NCBI GenBank assembly: GCA_021904315.1
Contig: CM038907.1
Coordinates: 30,697,223 to 30,761,222, forward strand
DNA length: 64,000 nt
Reading direction: 5' to 3'
Origin: Sphagnum magellanicum
Taxonomy: Eukaryota > Streptophyta > Sphagnopsida > Sphagnales > Sphagnaceae
The notes beneath the pieces are model-generated. The model ran no database searches. It was not told the origin of the DNA and worked only from the letters and a program-made list of their open reading frames with translations. A program made the translations under genes and the position numbers. Shown here in pieces: positions 36,568-48,599 of the stretch (the first letter of the stretch is position 1; each line of letters begins with the position of its first letter).

Positions 36568-36682
36568 CAGGTAATGCGCCGCCTAGGGCACATTCTGCAC
36601 CTAGTTGGCCTTTAGGTCTCAGCCTATGGGCCTCACCCTACAGGCTCTCTAGGATGCAGAATGCGCCCTAGGGGGGCACCTG
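36568..36682. repeat. Long tight hairpin (about 55-bp arms, 4-base loop)
   Basis: The left arm, 36568-36624, pairs with the right arm, 36629-36682, around a TATG loop. CCTAGGGCACATTCTGCA on the left matches the complement of TGCAGAATGCGCCCTAGG on the right. The outermost CAGGT and innermost GGCTxAGxC segments also pair, with a few mismatches and indels between. Either strand would form a nearly continuous hairpin RNA. It may be a foldback element or a young MIR-like locus. The minus-strand frame that overlaps it (36649-36948) has no recognisable homology. Confidence 0.7.
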
Positions 36683-36689
36683 ATCTGAT

Positions 36690-38560
36690 ACGAAAATGTT
36701 GTGGCTGGTCGCCTTCTGCTAGCTGCCATCAACCCATAAGGCTCTCTCTTGAGGCCGATTCCTACATGTAATTTGCCCCTCAATTTTGTCTCTGGAGCTA
36801 AATGCTGCTCTGCAACAATACTGTGCTTTCTGATACCCAATTTCTGCAATGACTGTGGAAAAGCAATAAGTGGATCATTATGAAACAAGGAGCATCTGTA
36901 GAAGTAATGGTGCACATATACCCTTGGCTTCCATTTCTCCAAAATCAAAGAACTGGTTCTGACCCTTGACTGGCGGTTCTCAATTCATAGATACGGTACT
37001 AACAATTAACCCTTAGCTGGGGTTCTAAGAAAATGAAAAGAACCCAGCCTACCCTAAACTGCTAGTTCTTTCATGAAACCAGTTGGTACTTTGAGGATTT
37101 TCAAAACCCAGCAGCAACCAGAGGTTCTTTGACTCTGAAAATTTTCCCAAAAACCAGGAACCCAGTGTTCTTTGCAGATCCTCAAAATTTTCAAAACCAA
37201 GGTTTTTTAACAAAATCAAAGAACCACATCTGTAACACCGGGTAACACTAAGCAGGCCTGAAGTAACATACTCTTCATGATGCAGGTGAAGGTGGTTGTT
37301 GAATCCAACTCAGAACTAGTAATAGTTCTCAAACAGTTTTTGATGACAGTTACATGGAAAGCTGAACACACACCATGTAAACTACACCCCCCCACACACA
37401 CAGAGGTGTGATTAAGCCCATGGTGTTGCTGAACTCAAGTGTAAATTTTATCTAGAGGTACAGAGACTTGGCATATATGACCTAAATGGTTGAAAAACTA
37501 AAGGAACATCACAGAAGATTAGCTTGACTCTAAAACTAGATGAAATCTCAGTAGCTACAAAGTTTTTCAACTTCACAGAAACATCAGGCCCTAAAACTAA
37601 AGATTGGCTGTACTACTGTAATATAGTTAAACAGGTATGCACCTCTCCAAATTAGAAGCAAAGATGTAGAGAAAGTTGTTAAGCAGCATGAATGGATCAT
37701 AATTAAGCATAACTAGTGATGGGCAGATTTCCTTTCTTGAAAATGGAGGACCGACTTTAAAACATTTGTTTGTTGGTTTGGGGAACTTGATGATCTTGTT
37801 TCAGGAAGGAATTTCGAAGAATATTAAAACATGCCTGGAAGATGGATTTGATATAGACTACTACACACTATGGAATTCGATTCATGTGGTCAACACACTC
37901 ATCTTATTGTAATAATGCAGGATGAATATGAAATTCATCATTCTACTGTACTTGTGTAAACAGAAACCATGATACTTCCAGAGAAGGGAGAAACAATTTG
38001 CACTTTAAATGCCTGAGTGGGTTGATGGTAGCTGGAGAATAATATGGAACAACATATGGTTTGTAGTCTAAAGTAAGAACAATGCTCTTGATTGCTGATC
38101 ATTTGAAGGTTCATATGAAGTTCTCATCACCTGGGTTCAAAAATTATTTTGTTGAAAGTAGCAGCAGCCTTGAACAAAAGTTTTCATGCAATACTACCAC
38201 TGGTATCTCACAGCAATGCTAATGACTTAGTGATAATTTGAGAGATTACATGCTGCATCCTATGAGCATTTGCAGATTTGCTGCATAATTTTACTCTTGA
38301 GTCAGTTGGGAAAATCAGATTCAAAGTGATGATAAATATGATGCATCTTTGAGAAACATAATTAAGAAACATGGGTTCTGTTTATAAAATTTGAAGCTTG
38401 AACTACGCTCTGTACAGTACTGAAAATTTAGTTTGTAAGAACAAACAGTTTCGCTGCTGCTGTTGTGGGTCTTTTTCTGGGGGTCTTAAGTATTTTTTGT
38501 TACAGATCTAGTATTTGATAATCTCTCCAATTCTATGAAATTCGCTTTTCCAATGTATCT
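36690..38560. other. Intergenic DNA, no gene recognised
   Basis: Base composition is less AT-rich than at 27-36 kb. Short GAACC/GGTTC-containing direct and inverted pieces occur at 36945-37225, but no element boundary or gene could be defined. Confidence 0.35.
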
Positions 38561-38564
38561 TTTG

Positions 38565-38700
38565 AACAAGACGAAATGCCACTGTGTTTTGAACAAGAAT
38601 GAATGGCAATGACATTTTGAAGAATAAATGCCGTGTGTTTTGAAGACGAAGAAATTATAGCATACATGTTTTGAAGAACAAAACTTTCTTATGAAGCTTT
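38565..38700 (+). repeat. Degenerate TTTTGAA-GAA-type short tandem repeat
   Basis: Five successive units of roughly 25-35 bp begin TTTTGAACAAGA, TTTTGAACAAGAATGAATG, TTTTGAAGAATAAATGCCG, TTTTGAAGACGAAG and TTTTGAAGAACAAAAC. It lies downstream of the minus-strand candidate gene at 39062-39508. Confidence 0.5.
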
Positions 38701-39061
38701 GAATTCTATTACATCAATGGTATGTACATATTTTGTATTTTGAAGAAAAACTGACATCTGCTCAAGTTTTGATTTCTGTTGAATCAATTGTTCAATACAT
38801 GTTTTGAACAGAAAACTGTCCGAGATTCGAGGACTAATTGATGCGAGCAAGTTCCAAGAATTTAGGAAGCAGACAGATTGCTAAGAGAGATCAGGACAGA
38901 TCAGGATCTATAGACACAAAGTGAAAGATCGTGACTAGTCTGAAAGAATAACCATTTTAGAGGCAAAAGCTGGGAGCTAGTGAATGCTGAACCAGCTCAG
39001 ATCTGAGCGAACTCAACTGTGTTTCAATGCTACAGAAGGTTTGGATCCGTCGTGGCCGTAA

Positions 39062-39508
39062 TTACCAGCCTTGGGGCCATCTTCGCTTGCTGAAAGGATG
39101 CCAGGGAATCGGAGCATTGTGGTTGGAGGCTTGGCCAGGCCAGTTAGGAATGGACTGATCGAGGTCGTCGTCATCATCGTATTCTTCGTCGTTGCAACAG
39201 CCCTGCATGGCATCAACTCTGCTGGAAATGACAGGCCCGTTTCGTAATCGCATTAACGACGTGCACTGGACCCGGCGCCAGACGGCGAAGCACAGTCGTC
39301 TCCACTGGGGTGCAGCTGCTGTAGTAGTAGTGGGTGGCGAGGAGTCAGAGCTCGACAGGGATATGGAGCCATCCACAGCTTTCCACATGGTGACTTTGAC
39401 GGATCTTCTGCTGATACGAGTCACTCGCCAGTACGCGTCCTTGCGCTTTGCTGCCACCTCTATCGCATCCATGTCCATCAAGCTCGGGTACGGGTACGTA
39501 ACTCCCAT
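39062..39508 (-). CDS. Hypothetical protein, 148 residues, in a GC-richer island
   Basis: The frame opens at ATG 39508 (MGVTYPYPSLMDMDAIEVAA) and closes with a stop at 39062. The same frame is open upstream for 20 codons but without an ATG, before an in-frame TGA. Visible features are a basic N-terminal half (AAKRKDAYWRVTRISRRSVK), a Ser/Thr/Pro/Ala run (about residues 52-72), a Trp/Cys-containing stretch RRLCFAVWRRVQC, and an acidic run DDEEYDDDDD-like (about 112-120). I do not recognise a family. Support comes from its length against AT-rich surroundings and frequent G/C third positions. The opposite strand is also open for 110 codons, so it could be an accident of GC-rich sequence or one exon of a larger gene. 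Confidence 0.4.
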   Translation of the reverse strand: MGVTYPYPSLMDMDAIEVAAKRKDAYWRVTRISRRSVKVTMWKAVDGSISLSSSDSSPPTTTTAAAPQWRRLCFAVWRRVQCTSLMRLRNGPVISSRVDAMQGCCNDEEYDDDDDLDQSIPNWPGQASNHNAPIPWHPFSKRRWPQGW

Positions 39509-40365
39509 AATTATTTCTAAGTAAATAGTCTTGCCTGAATCGGCGTGATGAAGCGCTGATATATTCACAGATCACAATCTGCGCGCAAACATGAATACCA
39601 GGGTGCCCCTGGAGGTCCTATAAGCTGAGAAGTTTAAAAGGCCATCACATGAAATACTACAACTTCCGCCACCATGAGTAACTCGAGAGAAAACGCAACC
39701 TCGCAAACGATGCATCCCATGCACAGAGAGAGACAGAGAGACAGAGCTCCAGGGAGAAAGACCCACGGGGCCGGCTTAAGCGTCACCAAGCCACAGATTC
39801 CTCTTCGTGTGTCGATTCGCAAACCAAGCACAAGACTCAATTCAGAAAACAACCGGATTCAATCACGAAGACGTTCAAGAGCTTGACTAGATTGGATGGA
39901 ACATCATCTCATGTCTACAGCATTAGTTTCTAGAACTCATACGCGCAAGCGCAAGATCGAATCTGATGTTGCATTGTGCATGATCTAGGAATCGGCGCGC
40001 ATGTGCAGAGTGCATTATAGAATCTCCAGCTTGCCTGCTACCTGCCTGCCAACCTGGGAAGAACCCAATTTCGCAAACTCAGACATAACTTTGTATGCAA
40101 CTCCTGGCTAAAAACTGCGTTGTTTTGCCCAACAATTTGTTTTTTCTCTGTAATACAAAGGAAACAGCCTTGCTTGTCATGTAGGTATTCGTCTGCCATT
40201 TTTGGTCCACTCTTTCAGGCTTTTTTGCCCCCCCCAAAATTTCACGCATTTGGGATTTGTTTTTCCCACACTGAAGACAATTGACTGCTTTTCTGGGTTT
40301 CAGAATTTCAAATTTAAACTTTTGTTTTGTTTTTTTTCCAGGGCCTGAATTGTGAAGATCCTCAG
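39509..40365. other. Upstream flank of the 39-kb candidate gene
   Basis: It contains a GA-rich run at about 39722-39752 (AGAGAGAGACAGAGAGACAG) that on the minus strand is a CT-rich tract of the kind found in plant 5' UTRs. No other gene is supported. Confidence 0.35.
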
Positions 40366-40369
40366 GGTT

Positions 40370-40905
40370 GTATGTGCTTCATTTTGAGTGATTTAAAATG
40401 TTATGACAGCGCTACCTCAAGCTTTAGAAATCATCTTTGAAGTGCAAAGGAAAAAGAGTAATGAAAAACTAACAAGGAAAAAAAAAACTTTTCAACTTAC
40501 AAAACATGAATTATTTATTTTTCCCTTCTCTTTGGACCCCTCTTTTTTTCAAACTTCATAACTTTCTTATTTCTTATTCATTTTAAACAATTTAAGATGG
40601 TATAGGGGCATCACCTGAAGTTCTACAAATCATCTTGAAACTCTAATAACAATAGAGAATCATACAAAAAAAAAAATTTGGGTGTTCAGTAATCAATTTT
40701 ATAATGTTTGATGGTTTGTTTTCTTGAGTTTTTGACCCCTTTACTTTGTGGGGCCATAACTTTCTCCTTTCTAATCAGTTTTGAATGATTGTTAGTGTGT
40801 GAGATGTCCCAAGAAGAGGGTTCAAGTTTTGTTTGTACACCAGAAACAAGGGAGCCTTCCCCTTGGATCCGGCCTGCCTTGAGCACTGAAGTGTTCATCA
40901 CTGGC
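40370..40905 (+). repeat. CATAACT-module repeat, copy C
   Basis: Three modules follow one another. The first has CATTTTGAGTGATTTAAAAT with CAGCGCTACCTCAAG and AAATCATCTTTGAAG. The second has CATAACTTTCTTATTTCTTA with GGTATAGGGGCATCACCTGA and CTACAAATCATCTTGAA. The third has CATAACTTTCTCCTTTCTAA with TTTTGAATGATT. The second module is nearly the same as the inverted copy A near 12900-12980. Confidence 0.6.
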
Positions 40906-42660
40906 TAGTTTACTCTATATGCTGCTTTCAGTAGATATAGCCAAAAAAATAGAAGTTTGTAGTGGTATATCACTTAGAGAGCACATAATACTCTAAATGG
41001 TAGACAATTGGATTTTATGAAAATTTTGCACAGGAAGAAATTGATAGGTATCAAAACTTCAAAATTGAAGACTTAATAATTTGGGTAACTTGGGTACAAA
41101 GGCTTTAAGAATTGAGTTCTAATTTGGGTCAAAACTTGCTGCCATTTGAACTTCCTATTTTGCACCCCTCCCCCCCCCCTCCCCCCCAAAAAAGGAGGGG
41201 GAATCGAATGCTTAAAAAAGTTACTCAAATTTTTGGGAAACTAGTCATGGAGTTGCAATTAGACATGGAATGGGTGTTAGGTCAGATGAATACACAGTAC
41301 TTTTTATTATGAATTTGAACTCTTTGTTGTCTTCTCTTGTGAGTTGGGGGGCATTTGGGAAAGAATGTAGGGTAGAAATGCCTATCACCAAACGCTCACC
41401 TATTACCAAACTCACGTTTTGAGCACTACCAACCTTATGACAAATTAAAGTATTCACATATATATACATCTTTTATCTTAATACCAAATGATTGGTAAAA
41501 GAAAATAGTGTTTGGTCTTTCCATTTAATTGTCCATGGATAGGGAACAAACATTTAGTCATGGGTGTGATCCCGTTTGATTTTAACCAAATATTGCACTT
41601 TCTATAAATTAGAGTTGTTGGTTGTGGGGGTGACGACTTTTGGCATGTCCACTTTCATGAACACAAATAATCAATGGGGATACAAAGATGGGTTGGTAAA
41701 TGTTTGGAAATAAGTGTTTTTAGGTTTAGGATTGGGGTTTACAATGCTCAATATATAAATGTGGGCGCCCTAATTATAGGGAAGGTGTGGGACATTTCTA
41801 GATTGTTGTGGGGGTTGGGATTTTAAATGTTTGGTGAAATGACTAATTTAGGTCAAACTTGTAAACATGTGTAATTCATTATGGGGGTAAGGATTGTTTA
41901 ATTCTGTGGCAAAAGAAGCCCATCCCCTACATTGGACACCCCTACTTTGGATACCCAACCCTTTGTAACTTGTTAAACTTTCTTGGCAAAAGTTGCACAC
42001 ACATGATATTTAAAGAATGTCTAAATATGCTAGCATTATGTATTTTGGGTTTTCACTATCAAGAGAGAAAGGATCTTGGCATGGTTGGGTGGACCAAAAT
42101 TCAACAAAAAAAAAACTTGGCCCAAAGTCCATTTTGCAGTCTTTACAGTATGCATAGTGTTGACACATGATGATGACAAAATGAAATCTATCCATTCTTA
42201 GCATTTTTTTTCTATATGTGATTTATGCACTGTTAGTGATTTGTATAAGTCTGTAAAATTTCAAAACACCTTTGTTTTTAAATGCTATGGACTTTTAAAA
42301 ATAAGGTGTGTTTTTTCAATAGTCAAAAGTTCATAGTGTAATACCTTCAATTCATATGATGCAAAAAAAAATTGCATTGCTTTTATTAATACATTTCCAC
42401 CTTGAAACCAATTCCCTAAACAAGTTCTAGATCCATCATTGAACCAAATTAAAGTCCATTAGCTTAATTGCAATTGGCATTACACCCCGATTTTTCAATT
42501 TCAAAAGTCCATAGCTTTTGGGATTTTATGGTTTTATGCATTTAAAAAAATTGCACCTAGAAAATATTAAAGTCTATTATTTGAAAATGAGTCCCTATTA
42601 ACTAAACCTAACATATATAATAATATATAACACTTGCAATCACACCCATTGTAAAAAAAC
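40906..42660. other. Intergenic DNA with a short C-rich tract
   Basis: No supported gene. An unusual run of C residues (CCCTCCCCCCCCCCTCCCCC type) lies at about 41166-41188, followed by an A run and GGAGGGGG, which could fold back. Confidence 0.4.
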
Positions 42661-42666
42661 ACTCTT

Positions 42667-43330
42667 GTGATGCCAAAATTGGTCCACCCTACCATGCCAA
42701 CATTTGAAAGCATGTCCAAAATTCTAGAACATGTTCAACAAGAATTGCATAGTTTTTTTGAGATTCTAGTTCCCAGGTCTTTGTTGTATGGAGGGCAAGC
42801 TAGTTCTAGTAAAACAACAGTTCAAGAAGTAAAAGTAGAAAAAGAGAATAAGGCCAACAAAATTATGCTTCATCCAATGAAACTAAAAGAAGAAATTGTA
42901 GATTTAAAAGTAGATCCTACATTTATGAAACCATATTCTCATATATAGATAAAGTTTACATTGAAAAATTTATACAAGTATATATATTATCGTTGGGTTG
43001 TTAAATTTGTGAAAAGTCCTTTGGTTTGAAGGAGAAAGGGAAATCACAAGCAATGGGTAGTAGCAAAGTTGCATAGTCAAAGATTCATTCCAACTGCCTA
43101 CATAAAAACTACAAATGAAAACTTGGTTTAGTTAGATTTTGAAAATTGGTTCCATTTCATTTCAGATGCTGGAAAAAAGGAACAACACGCACAAGTTATT
43201 TACCTTGGACTAATTAAGTTTTTGTATTCATGTTGTGATTTAAGGAAGAACAAAGGCACACTTCTTGTCAATAATGCACAAAAACCTCCAATTTGGTGGA
43301 GGTTTGGTCTTTAGGGGTCCAACCAGCCGT
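42667..43330 (+). pseudogene. Unrecognised coding remnant upstream of the pogo-like transposase
   Basis: A 93-codon frame (42667-42948) reads MPKLVHPTMPTFESMSKILE and continues with a Lys/Glu-rich segment. After stops, a second stretch reads ENWFHFISDAGKKEQHAQVI, LIKFLYSCCDLRKNKGTLLV and PPIWWRF (about 43140-43310). I do not recognise either. The position directly before the transposase remnant suggests they belong to the same or a nested element. Confidence 0.3.
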
Positions 43331-43499
43331 GAACTTCAATGTAACATGAAGGAGGAGGAATAGTGTGTTAGACCAACTAACACTTAACAAAAAAAAATGA
43401 TTCTTTAACCTAAATCACAACCACAATAGAAGTCAACAAGGTTTATTAAGTAATTAACTAATCTAAGAAGCAATTGGAGAATTGAAGACTTAGAAGAGG

Positions 43500-45290
43500 T
43501 TGTGGATGCAATTGAAAGAAGGTTTATTTCATTGAGAATGGTAAGTTGGTATTGGAACATACCTTTGACAAGCCCATTAGACCATCTCACCAGTAAGACT
43601 ATGTTAAAAAAACATGGCCCACCTGGAGTCTTATCAGCTAACGAGGAGGCAACAATTGTTGAATGGGTATTTGGAATGCAAGAATGCAGCTTGTCAATAT
43701 CCTTACATCAATTGAAACTCAAAGTGGCAGAATTAACACAGACCCGTGCAACATTATTCAAGAATGGCATCCCTAAAACCTCATGGTGGCATTGGTTTAA
43801 ATGAAGGCACCTTGAAATATCGATTCGTTTGGCAAAAGGATTAGATATTTCCTAGGCACAAGGACTAACCCCAATTGCCTGCAATTCTTTGTATGAGAAT
43901 TCACAATAATTATACAACAAACACAATTATTTTCCAAACCACAAATGGAATTGTGATGAAACTAGTATTCAAGTTGGTAGGCAATATGGCACATGAATGC
44001 TTGCAAAAAGGGAATCACAACAAGTCTACAACACAATACCAAAGTCAAGGGAATGGATGACAATCATTTATGTAATAAATGCAACTAGAAGCATCCTTCC
44101 TAACTTTTGCATTTTCAAAGGTGAGAAGATTAAAGAGGATTACATTCAACAATGTAGGCCAAGATCTTGTGTGGCAATGCAAAAAAAAAAACATAGATGG
44201 CATGTTATTTGTTTAAGCATTTTTAAAAATTTTATTCAATCAGTAATAGGAAGTTTGTCTCAATAGAATATGCATCTTTTAATTCTAGACGGACATGTAT
44301 CAAATGTTACTTTAGAAGCAATCAAATAAGCATATGAAATAGGGCTAGATATGATTACCTTTCCATCCCACACTTCCCACGCTTTACAACTTTTGGATGT
44401 TAGTTGTTTTAAGCCATTCAAATCTGCTTTTAAAAAGGAAAGAGATGAGAGCATGTTCAAGAATAGCCATAGATAGCTAAACAAGGTTACATTAATAGGT
44501 TGGGTGGATAGTGCACTCAATCAGTCACTATCCAAGCAAAACATCAAAGCAAGGTTCATAACCACAAGGATATGGCCTTTAAACCCTAGGGCAATGGACA
44601 ACCGAAGTAGACCCAACAGATTGTATACATCAAAATCAAATCTGGACATATTAAATGATGAAGATGGACAATTAGAAGGAGTAGTAGATGGTAGCCAATG
44701 GGGCGAAGATAGTGTTGCAACAGAACTAATCAACATCGCCACAACTTCGTAAAATGAAAGTGAATCTACCCAAGATGATTGTGTGCAATCAACAACATGA
44801 TACTATGTTTATGAACTTAAATATGAACATGCTACAACAGGAGTACATAGGTCAAGTGAAACCAACATGGAAGCTAAAGTTGTTTGCCTTGCTAACTTTA
44901 CCCAAGAACTAATAATTAAAGCCAACCCTATTCAAAAACCAAAAGTTGAAATCAATTATGCCCAAAAACTAAGAGCTAAAACAATTGAAGTCATGAATGC
45001 AGTAGCCCGAACTCCGCAAGTGTTCCCTATTGCCAACATGTTATTGCTATCAAGCTTGCCTACAAGGAGAACAAAAGGAACAGAACCATTAGTAGGCTAT
45101 TCCAAGTTTCATGTTACACCAAACCAATACTTGGGCATTCTACATAAAAGAATTATGTAAAAAGAAATAGGAGACAAAGAAAGGGAAATTAGAAGGCAAG
45201 GGAAGGAAACTAGGACCACATAGCAAGCAATTATAGCAATTAATGCAAATATCATGAGGATCCAAAAGCACATTAAAGGATGAGAAAGAA
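43500..45290 (+). pseudogene. Pogo/Tigger-like (DDE_1) transposase remnant, family II
   Basis: Successive plus-strand blocks follow the order of plant pogo-like transposases. The DNA-binding part shows IPLTSPLDHLTSKTMLKKHG, NEEATIVEWVFGMQECSLSI, KLKVAELTQTRATLFKNGIP and SWWHWF (43502-43804). The catalytic part has NHKWNCDETSIQ-type sequence near 43935-43970, LAKRESQQVYNTIPKSREWM (about 44000), ILPNFCIFKGEKIKEDYI, HLLILDGHVSNVTLEAI (about 44275) and FPSHTSHALQLLDVSCFKPF (about 44360-44425). These give three Asp positions. IGWVDSALNQSLSKQNIKA and RIWPLNPRAMDNRSRP follow, then a tail with TEPLVGYSKFHVTPNQYL (to about 45160). Stops and shifts break it. It differs from the pogo element at 52.3-54.5 kb. 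No TIRs were found. Confidence 0.8.
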
Positions 45291-45859
45291 AAATTTTCAA
45301 TAGTGTTTGGTTTCTTGTAAATATGAAGGAAGTGAGAGATAAATTGCACAAGCAAATTGCAGCTAATGTGTTAGCCCAAGTGCCTCTTTCTAGCAATTTG
45401 AATTTTGGCAATACAACACCAAAACAAAAGGAGGTTAGAACAAAGGCAAAAGTTCAAATGTTAGGTAGGAGATGTGTTGCAACAAGAATGCAACAACCAA
45501 TTGTTGTAGGAGAGCATGAACTTCTTATAGAAATGCAACAACAACCAAAAGAATAAGAAGTTCAAGTAGGAAGGCAACAATTGCCTATAAGAGAACATGA
45601 AAAACTTGAACTTGCTACCATGAATGCATCAACCAATCTCTAAATAACATTGGTGGAGATGGGTGGAGATGAGAATATATGACAAAAGAAAATCTTTTGA
45701 GATCATAGGAGTAAGTTTTTGAGGATCACAACAAGTGTTTGGAAGAAGGGATTAGAACAACAAGAAGATCAAGAGGCGATAAGTTTTGGAAACAGGGTAG
45801 CACATAGTTAGTTAAAAATAGGGTAGCAAGTTTTTTGGGAAGGCTGGAAATAGGGCAAG

Positions 45860-46035
45860 ACACACACACACACACTCACACACATGCTAGTGTCTTCCCT
45901 CATACATGCATGTTGGTGTAGCATTGTGTTGGTGTCTTCCTACACACAGATGCGTTGGTGTTTTCCCACATTGCGTTGGTGTCTTTCCACACACACCCAA
46001 GAACATCATGCGTGCTAGTGTCTTCTTGCATGCAC
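45860..46035 (+). repeat. CA-rich minisatellite
   Basis: A (CA)n run at about 45860-45889 is followed by repeated TGxTxGTGTCTTCCxxCACACA-type units of about 30 bp: CTAGTGTCTTCCCTCATACA, TTGGTGTCTTCCTACACACA, TTGGTGTTTTCCCACA, TTGGTGTCTTTCCACACACA and CTAGTGTCTTCTTGCATGCA. Confidence 0.6.
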
Positions 46036-46129
46036 ACAAGAAAATCGTGGCATCCCATGCATTGTTGTTGTTGCTCCTCCTTTGAAATGACACAAGGCTA
46101 CAATACAACACTAACAAGAGATGCTTCTA

Positions 46130-48185
46130 AAGCAAGGTTACAAAGAAGGATAGGAAGAGCTTTTTAGATAGCTCTCCAAAGCTTGGAAGAGTTTGGAAGA
46201 GAGAGAAAGCTCTGAAGAGGTTGGAAATGAAAAGATCCTGGAAGCTATCAGCAGGGACCTGGATTATGAAATCTGAGGATGCATGTGTTTTCTGTAATCT
46301 TGTATCTTTGAAAAGGACACCACATTCCAAACCCCTAAACCTATAAAATGACAATGCCTCCAGCTATTCATTCAATTAGGGTTATTAGTTCAATATTTTA
46401 AGGTTAATGAACTATTGCATTCCTAAGATCATAGATTGAAAACCCTATTTTAGGTTTGATCATAACCATTGGTGTATGATGAACCATTTTCAACAAGAAG
46501 TTGAATATTTTTAGCATTCATCTAGTTTGGTTATAAGTGAGAATTTGACATGTGTGAAGTTCACATTGATCATCCATAGGTGTGCATGTGTTTATTCATC
46601 AGTGGTTTTAATGTTTGATAAGATTTGTATCCAAAGGAAAAAGGTTTTTACTTTAAAAAATCATAAATTTTTTGTTTTTTTATCAAACTGAACAATTCAA
46701 ATGGCAAGAGGTGTGTAGCTAGATGGAGCACAATTTGTTTTTGGATATCAAAACTAGAAAAAGAACACCCAAGGTGTTAGAGGGCTCCAATCTCTTAAAT
46801 GTTTGGCGATAAACATTTCTACCCTATATATTTCTCATTTGGGGCCAATGTGTTGGGATGTTATTTTGATGTGCATAAATGATCTATATACCTATTTTGT
46901 GTGTTTTGTAATATGTGCAAAGGTCATGGGTTGAATGAGTGTTGTGTGGGTACTTGGTGTTTGACCAAAGTTTAAACCCTTATTTGATTTTTGAAAACCA
47001 AAATCCAAACAACTTGGCTTTAATCCTAGTAATGTTTATATTATAAGAGTCCTTATGCAATCTTAGAGTCTTAGAACTCAGACCTAGGACCCTAACCCCT
47101 ACCTAAACCCACAACCAAGACCTTGTAAAAAACTTTTAAAAAACTTGTTGAGTCCCATTTCATGTACACTCACTAGGTCCAATTTTAAGTTAGTTCCAAT
47201 TAGTCCATATGTCTATTAGGTCTGGTTCTTAGATTTGAATCTAAACTTGAACCCAACTAAACACCTAAACCCAACCATCATTGGTATGAACCTTGGTATT
47301 AGAAACAATACCCACCTTGGTATGTAATGTGACCAAGATTTAACATATATTTTGAGATTGAAGGTTTTAAAAATTTTGTGTACATAACAAACTAGGCTTT
47401 GTATGATGGAGATAATGCTTGCTATTCGTGTTTTGCCAGGTTTTGTCGTGCTTCATTCAAGTCCTCAAGATTGCTTACACATGCATGAAAAGTTAATATT
47501 ATTTAGGAATGAGCAATAAGGAAGGGAAAAGTTGTATCAAGTAATGAAGAGAAAATGAGAGGGGAATTGTATAGGGAGTCAAATCTTTTGGGAGTTGTAT
47601 AAGGTTGATGAAATATCAATTTTTGCTTCAATGCTTGGATTTTTCAAAAGAGTCATAAGGACATACTAGATCAAGGTTCATATATCCTTAATATCAAATT
47701 TTCAAAGAACTAAAATCATCCCATACTCATATCCATATTGAAATTAATCTTTTTATACTACATCTATATCATTCCCTTGACATTAGTTACATATTAAAAC
47801 CATCATGATTTCTTCCCTAGTGTTGGCTTGTTATAACTTCTTTTTTTCATAACCAATTAGGTTGGGTGTTTTTTTTTTGGACCACACAAGTTAACAATAT
47901 CAATTTATCTTTTAAAAAACATTCATGTGATCAATTTCATTGTCAAAATAATATATGCACAATTTTTTGATCTACTAATTGTTTATTATGCATAAGGGTT
48001 AGTTCTCAAATACCCACCTTGAGAATAGCTAGTTATACATGTAGGTAAGATAAGTTTTAAAGATTAGTGTTTCATTTTGTAAATAAGTTTTAGTAATAGA
48101 ATTTATTTTAAAATTTTAGTTTTTTATTAATCCATGGTATTATTTTCAAGGATAAGACTAGTGTGGCCTGTGCATTGGTCCAAGT
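46130..48185. other. Intergenic DNA, nothing recognised
   Basis: Only short frames without recognisable similarity. No element boundary seen. Confidence 0.35.
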
Positions 48186-48189
48186 GTTA

Positions 48190-48565
48190 TCATGTCCTCA
48201 ACTGATTTTTCCTTTCAAAACGTGGTCTTTTGGAATTTATTTGAATTTTCAGTAGTAGAAATCATTTAAAAATCAAAATTTCCCACATTCTGAATCCAAA
48301 TCTTACCAAATAAATTCCATTAAATCTTGCTCATCAAGATCTTTCAAACAACATCAAAAGCACATTTCAATTCCTGAAAAAATTTCAGCTATGATTTAAT
48401 TTAATTTTTAGTGAAGAAATCATTCAATATTCAAGAATTTCTACACCGCAAGTCCAAACACCATGAAACCAAGCCAATGCACCCCTCCTCCTGGAGAGCT
48501 TTCCAAAGAGACCAAGAACACAATCTGAAGCATCTTGGTTTGGTGGGAGTTCATAAGTACAAAAC
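48190..48565 (+). repeat. Modular dispersed repeat, copy 1 (inverted partner at 58000-58380)
   Basis: It carries CCTCAACTGATTTTTCCTTT, GGAATTTATTTGAATTTTCA, GAATCCAAATCTTACCAAAT and CTGAAGCATCxxxxTTTGGT in the same order as the reverse complement of 58000-58380. Two internal modules each contain a CTCATCAAGATCTTTC- or GGAGAGCTTTCC-type motif. It looks like an LTR fragment; the family is not identified. Confidence 0.65.
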
Positions 48566-48599
48566 AAAACAAACAAACAACCTTCCTTCATAATTAGAT

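Noticed and set aside
36649..36948. Minus-strand frame of 99 codons
   Set aside because: It runs through one arm of the long hairpin and has no recognisable similarity; it is best treated as chance.
39192..39524. Plus-strand frame of 110 codons opposite the 39-kb candidate
   Set aside because: It is the complement of the minus-strand frame. Its composition is less protein-like and no start or splice context supports it.
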